This document shows, piece after piece, positions 63,125 to 64,000 of a stretch of 64,000 bases of DNA. How positions within the stretch are numbered: position 1 is the first letter of the stretch; every line of letters begins with the position of its first letter. Both the position numbers and the translations under genes were made by a program. The DNA is from Conoideocrella luteorostrata (taxonomy: Eukaryota > Ascomycota > Sordariomycetes > Hypocreales > Clavicipitaceae): NCBI GenBank assembly GCA_032433595.1, contig JASWJB010000191.1:1-64000 (forward strand), written 5' to 3'. The notes beneath the pieces are model-generated. The model was given only the letters and a program-made list of their open reading frames with translations. It searched no databases and was not told the DNA's origin.

Positions 63125-63930
63125 TCAATGCCCCGCCGGACTCTGCTGCTTCGAATTTTGGCCAGTCTCACAGAATGAGACATGCTTGGCTGGATGCTGA
63201 GGTTGACGATAGTTTGGAGTCGATTGTTTGGATGGCAGATCGCATTTTAGTATTATGTTCCTTGCCCTAATAGCCTCTGGTGACATATACCATGGGATCA
63301 ACTGATTTTTATCGCTCTGCGTATAATCGTGGCATCTCCATGGCGCCGTGGTATTTATTGGTCGTTCTACTGCTGTTGGTATTTCCACTGTACGTTTTGA
63401 TTCAGTAGGATGAGGAGAGGAACTATAAGCTTCAGGATACATTGATAACAGAACTTCATTACCTCTCGAAGCGGCGATATTCCCAGGAATGCCCGTGCTC
63501 GAGATGGTTGAGGATGGGGAAGGCTTGGTAGATGTCATGATACCAAAGTCCTCACTTGACAGTTCCCGTTCTTGGTATGGTAGGGATGCGGAATGTAAAG
63601 TAGACCTGAAAGCAAGGGGATATATGTAGAGCTTACTGTACCTGTTTATGCGAGGAAAACAGCAGGGAAAATGTTTCGGAGGATTTATCAGCTCCACCCG
63701 AAGCGAAGGTAGACATGTACACCTCGGAAAAGTGTTTGCCATGGAAGTCCGCTTGATCACAAATAGCTGCGTACTCTTGAGATACGATAGCATAATCAAC
63801 CAATAGTAGGTAGCAGTTGCCTCCGGAAGCGGCTCCGGGTGTAGCAGGGTGTGCCACACAAAAGGAACATGCTGTAACTGTGTAGCCAATTAGTGCCTGT
63901 GACGAGATGAGTAAGTTAACTGTAAGACTA
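63125..63930 (-). CDS. Hypothetical protein, 3' part, probably spliced and continuing past the window edge
   Basis: The minus strand has a 254-codon frame (63,889-63,125), the longest in the window. A better model uses a second frame for the upstream part (LLLVDYAIVSQEYAAICDQ, about 63,633-63,857) joined to the 254-codon frame by a GTAAGC...TTTCAG intron of about 31 bp near 63,603-63,633. That is short even for fungi, so the junction is uncertain. A possible acceptor CGTCACAG near 63,897 suggests another intron and exons beyond 64,000. The C-terminal 150 residues are Ser/Thr/Pro-rich, with a disordered look, and end KQQSPAGH. I recognise no domain. A poly(A)-like AATAAA follows the stop. It could also be a chance frame. 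Confidence 0.4.
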
Positions 63931-64000
63931 CAACCTCGTACCGGGCCCCGTAGACACCCCTGTCAGCACGGCTGACCTAGAGTAACCTCAGGCAGTGCTC

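Overview
The window looks like a piece of a filamentous ascomycete (Pezizomycotina) nuclear genome. The evidence is: short GT-AG introns of about 50-60 bp (one with a perfect TACTAAC branch point), a Zn2Cys6 regulator, FunK1-kinase remnants, fungal Ty3/gypsy, Tad-type LINE and hAT sequences, and the signature of repeat-induced point mutation (RIP). I cannot name the species. I see no tRNA, rRNA or CRISPR.

Region 1 (about 1-52,900) is an AT isochore. TpA steps dominate and CpA/TpG are scarce. No intact gene survives; apparent long ORFs here are chance or repeat artefacts. It holds three complete but dead Ty3/gypsy elements, all with pol on the minus strand, each closed by matched LTRs and a perfect 5-bp target-site duplication (TSD): Gypsy-1 (10,159-17,108; 453-bp LTRs; TSD TTATA), Gypsy-2 (20,351-28,278; 466-bp LTRs; TSD TAAAC) and Gypsy-3 (42,449-52,886; 277-bp LTRs; TSD ATAGG). 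Gag zinc knuckle, protease, reverse transcriptase, RNase H, integrase and C-terminal chromodomain can be read through the stops, with catalytic Asp changed to Asn and knuckle Cys/His changed to Tyr. Gypsy-1 and Gypsy-2 also carry an opposite-strand ORF at their 3' end; Gypsy-3 carries a long unrecognised ORF downstream of pol. The isochore also holds a 69-bp minisatellite, an 8-bp array and a RIP-ruined FunK1 fragment.

Region 2 (about 52,900-57,720) has balanced base composition and is a transposon and gene-fragment graveyard. It contains a small inverted-repeat element, a second, milder FunK1 fragment, a LINE reverse-transcriptase scrap, the C-terminal dimerisation domain of a hAT transposase, an LTR remnant, and a broken piece of mevalonate kinase (ERG12) held between two head-to-head copies of a repeat. 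That repeat recurs twice more; each copy has a TATA-like A/T core inside a stem, and a CACGTG-type site close by.

Region 3 (about 58,200-64,000) holds the only convincing host gene, a five-exon Zn2Cys6 transcription factor on the minus strand (60,603 to 58,197) with one apparent frameshift. Beyond it lie two related solo LTRs with perfect TSDs (61,327-61,680 and 62,255-62,638) and the 3' part of a second possible minus-strand gene that may run off the right edge.

Overall this is a boundary between a RIP-silenced transposon block and a gene-sparse border zone. The genes do not form a pathway. Introns, domains and suppressed reading frames were read by eye, without alignment or database search.
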